In this document: one piece after another, positions 32,682 through 32,799 of the stretch
Numbering within the stretch: the first letter of the stretch is position 1
Layout of the letters: every line of letters begins with the position of its first letter
NCBI GenBank assembly: GCA_050260275.1
Contig: JBLNBX010000112.1
Location: 1-32,799, forward strand
DNA from: DATMXS01 sp050260275
Lineage (GTDB): Bacteria; Acidobacteriota; Terriglobia; Bryobacterales; Bryobacteraceae
Length of the DNA stretch: 32,799 nucleotides
Reading direction: 5' to 3'
Notes under the pieces: generated by a model
Told to the model about the DNA's origin: nothing
Seen by the model: only the letters and a program-made list of their open reading frames with translations
Databases searched by the model: none
Translations under genes and position numbers: made by a program

Positions 32682-32799
32682 ATGGCGAGAACGAAAGCTG
32701 TTCTTGTGCTGCTCGCCGCCGCCCTGGTCCCGGCAGGCGCTGTAAATGGGCGCGTGGCGGGCCCGTCACTCGGTTACTCCGTCGAAAGCTCGGGCGTGC
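32682..32799 (+). CDS. N-terminal part of an exported protein, cut by the window edge
   Basis: The ATG at 32682 follows AGGAG (32674-32678). The 39 visible codons give MARTKAVLVLLAAALVPAGA as a signal peptide and then NGRVAGPSLGYSVESSGV. It is spaced for co-transcription with the Ig-like gene. The family cannot be decided from this much sequence. Confidence 0.65.
   Translation, partial: MARTKAVLVLLAAALVPAGAVNGRVAGPSLGYSVESSGV

Noticed and set aside
1..32799. tRNA, rRNA, prophage or transposon genes
   Set aside because: No cloverleaf, rRNA core, integrase, transposase or phage structural gene was recognised on either strand.

Overview
The window is GC-rich and densely coded, with many overlapping start and stop codons. 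Its gene content best fits a soil-type Acidobacterium, possibly of the Solibacteres/Bryobacterales group. Pointers are the exported caspase-like protease with PEGA and TPR regions, exported DUF4384 proteins, a Tat-type sugar phosphate isomerase/epimerase and a membrane Ser/Thr kinase. This placement is inferred from gene content; no rRNA or other phylogenetic marker is present. I saw no tRNA, rRNA, CRISPR array, prophage or transposase.

Layout. 1-5.9 kb is housekeeping: the first codons of a probable tyrS, galU with a strong terminator, a membrane Ser/Thr kinase, corA, queA and tsaD. queA and tsaD lie head to head with 21 bases between their start codons. 5.9-12.8 kb holds a lipoprotein, the di-iron repair protein Ric on the minus strand, and divergently a three-gene extracellular electron transfer operon: a decaheme OmcA/MtrC-type cytochrome, a decaheme MtrA/DmsE-type cytochrome and an MtrB-type outer membrane barrel. 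Together they would form a 20-heme conduit across the outer membrane. The 286-base region between ric and this operon contains a possible promoter and two mutually exclusive hairpins.

12.8-18.7 kb is read leftwards: a hybrid histidine kinase, then a tight run of HU-like protein, M50 membrane protease, two glycosyltransferases and prepilin peptidase. HU has a near-consensus promoter of its own. 18.8-26 kb carries a ferritin-like/VIT1 metal transporter with two operator-like palindromes upstream, a TolC-family protein, a 379-base non-coding region full of short stem-loops, and a MacA-MacB-like efflux operon (adaptor, ATPase, permease) that converges on tolC.

26-32.8 kb holds an unassigned 137-residue protein, a Tat-type sugar phosphate isomerase/epimerase, a GAF-ANTAR regulator, and an operon of two DUF4384 proteins followed by an exported caspase-EF-hand-PEGA-TPR protein. 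Divergent from it are an Ig-like surface protein and the start of another exported protein.

The two stretches most worth experimental attention are the MtrCAB-like operon with its structured leader and the DUF4384/caspase operon. The stem-loop array and the palindromes upstream of the VIT1 gene come next.
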